From the NCBI RefSeq assembly GCF_001005305.1, contig NZ_LBMH01000008.1, positions 89,516 through 153,515 of the forward strand: a stretch of 64,000 bases of DNA, read 5' to 3'. Below are positions 63,906 through 64,000 of this stretch, piece by piece (position 1 is the stretch's first letter; each line of letters starts with the position of its first letter). The notes under the pieces are model-generated. The model had not been told where the DNA came from. It saw only the letters and a list, made by a program, of their open reading frames with translations, and ran no database searches. The DNA is from Kordia zhangzhouensis (lineage in GTDB: Bacteria; Bacteroidota; Bacteroidia; Flavobacteriales; Flavobacteriaceae). The position numbers were made by a program, and so were the translations under genes.

Positions 63906-64000
63906 GCTGCTAACATACGTATAACAGGAATTCCTCTTTGTATACCAAATTTGGTATATAACAGGAACTCTGTCTATAGTAACTTCTTGTTATTTTGTAT
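63906..64000 (-). repeat. cassette border element 3 (cut by window)
   Basis: It begins with GCTGCTAAC, complementary to GTTAGCAGC at 63298-63306. Beyond are two ATAACAGGA repeats (63921 and 63957) flanking a perfect 18-base palindrome, TATACCAAATTTGGTATA (63941-63958). Its sequence differs from element 2 apart from the border. The other end lies outside the window. Confidence 0.5.

Overview
The window is low-GC chromosomal DNA from a marine-type Bacteroidota, most likely a Flavobacteriaceae member; Kordia-like is my best guess and is an inference. The support is: TAnnTTTG-type promoters (clearest in front of the SRP RNA), type IX secretion C-terminal sorting domains, abundant lipoproteins with short lipoboxes, RiPP precursors with Bacteroidota class I lanthipeptide-type leaders, and YtxJ. 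No tRNA, rRNA, CRISPR array or intact mobile element was found. There is one SRP (4.5S-type) RNA gene.

Layout. 1-4.9 kb: a minus-strand run (Gfo/Idh oxidoreductase, secreted protein, 3-hydroxybutyryl-CoA dehydrogenase, membrane protein, M23 lipoprotein, DUF1015 protein cut by the window edge). 5.0-9.7 kb: pcm, then a 1240-residue adenylation / carrier / alpha-oxoamine synthase fusion, the largest biosynthetic gene. 9.7-14.2 kb: smpB, OmpW, histidine phosphatase, deoD-deoC, and a TetR regulator and thioesterase sharing two copies of one operator. 14.3-23.7 kb: a lone RiPP precursor with two terminators, a class III cyclase, clpB, ytxJ, a membrane AraC-type regulator, four consecutive RiPP precursor genes (the first two with a repeated, apparently structured leader), a TSUP permease and fahA. 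23.8-33.2 kb: glyA, a decayed T9SS-secreted protein, envelope proteins, glutamine cyclotransferase, the SRP RNA, and an SDR/esterase/DinB/small secreted protein operon. 33.4-46.6 kb: tal behind a possible structured leader, a thioredoxin-like lipoprotein without CxxC, an ABC-F ATPase, an unlisted 50-residue GG-leader cysteine peptide, pheT, a TlpA lipoprotein, a secreted endonuclease I, a DUF2911-TPR protein and a VOC protein. 46.8-62.4 kb: recG, an MRJP-like lipoprotein, an aldehyde dehydrogenase/DUF779/AraC module with phased direct repeats, two paralogous serine hydrolases, an XRE-TM-SnoaL fusion, a nitroreductase/HxlR pair, an S41 peptidase, a PrcB-like lipoprotein, a DUF5694 remnant, YdeI-like and DUF2892 proteins and a Crp/Fnr regulator.

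62.5-64 kb is the most unusual stretch. After a transposase scrap, two single-gene units are each bounded by their own perfectly complementary 9-base arms (GTTACCTGC...GCAGGTAAC and GTTAGCAGC...GCTGCTAAC). The arm sequence differs between units but is matched within each. The roughly 136-bp element between the genes carries a hairpin with a GNRA loop. This matched-border layout is what integron gene cassettes show, although the sites do not fit the classical attC consensus and no integrase is visible here.

Other strong leads are the RiPP precursors without local modification genes, their covarying 5' leader hairpin, and the self-contained A-T-AOS enzyme.
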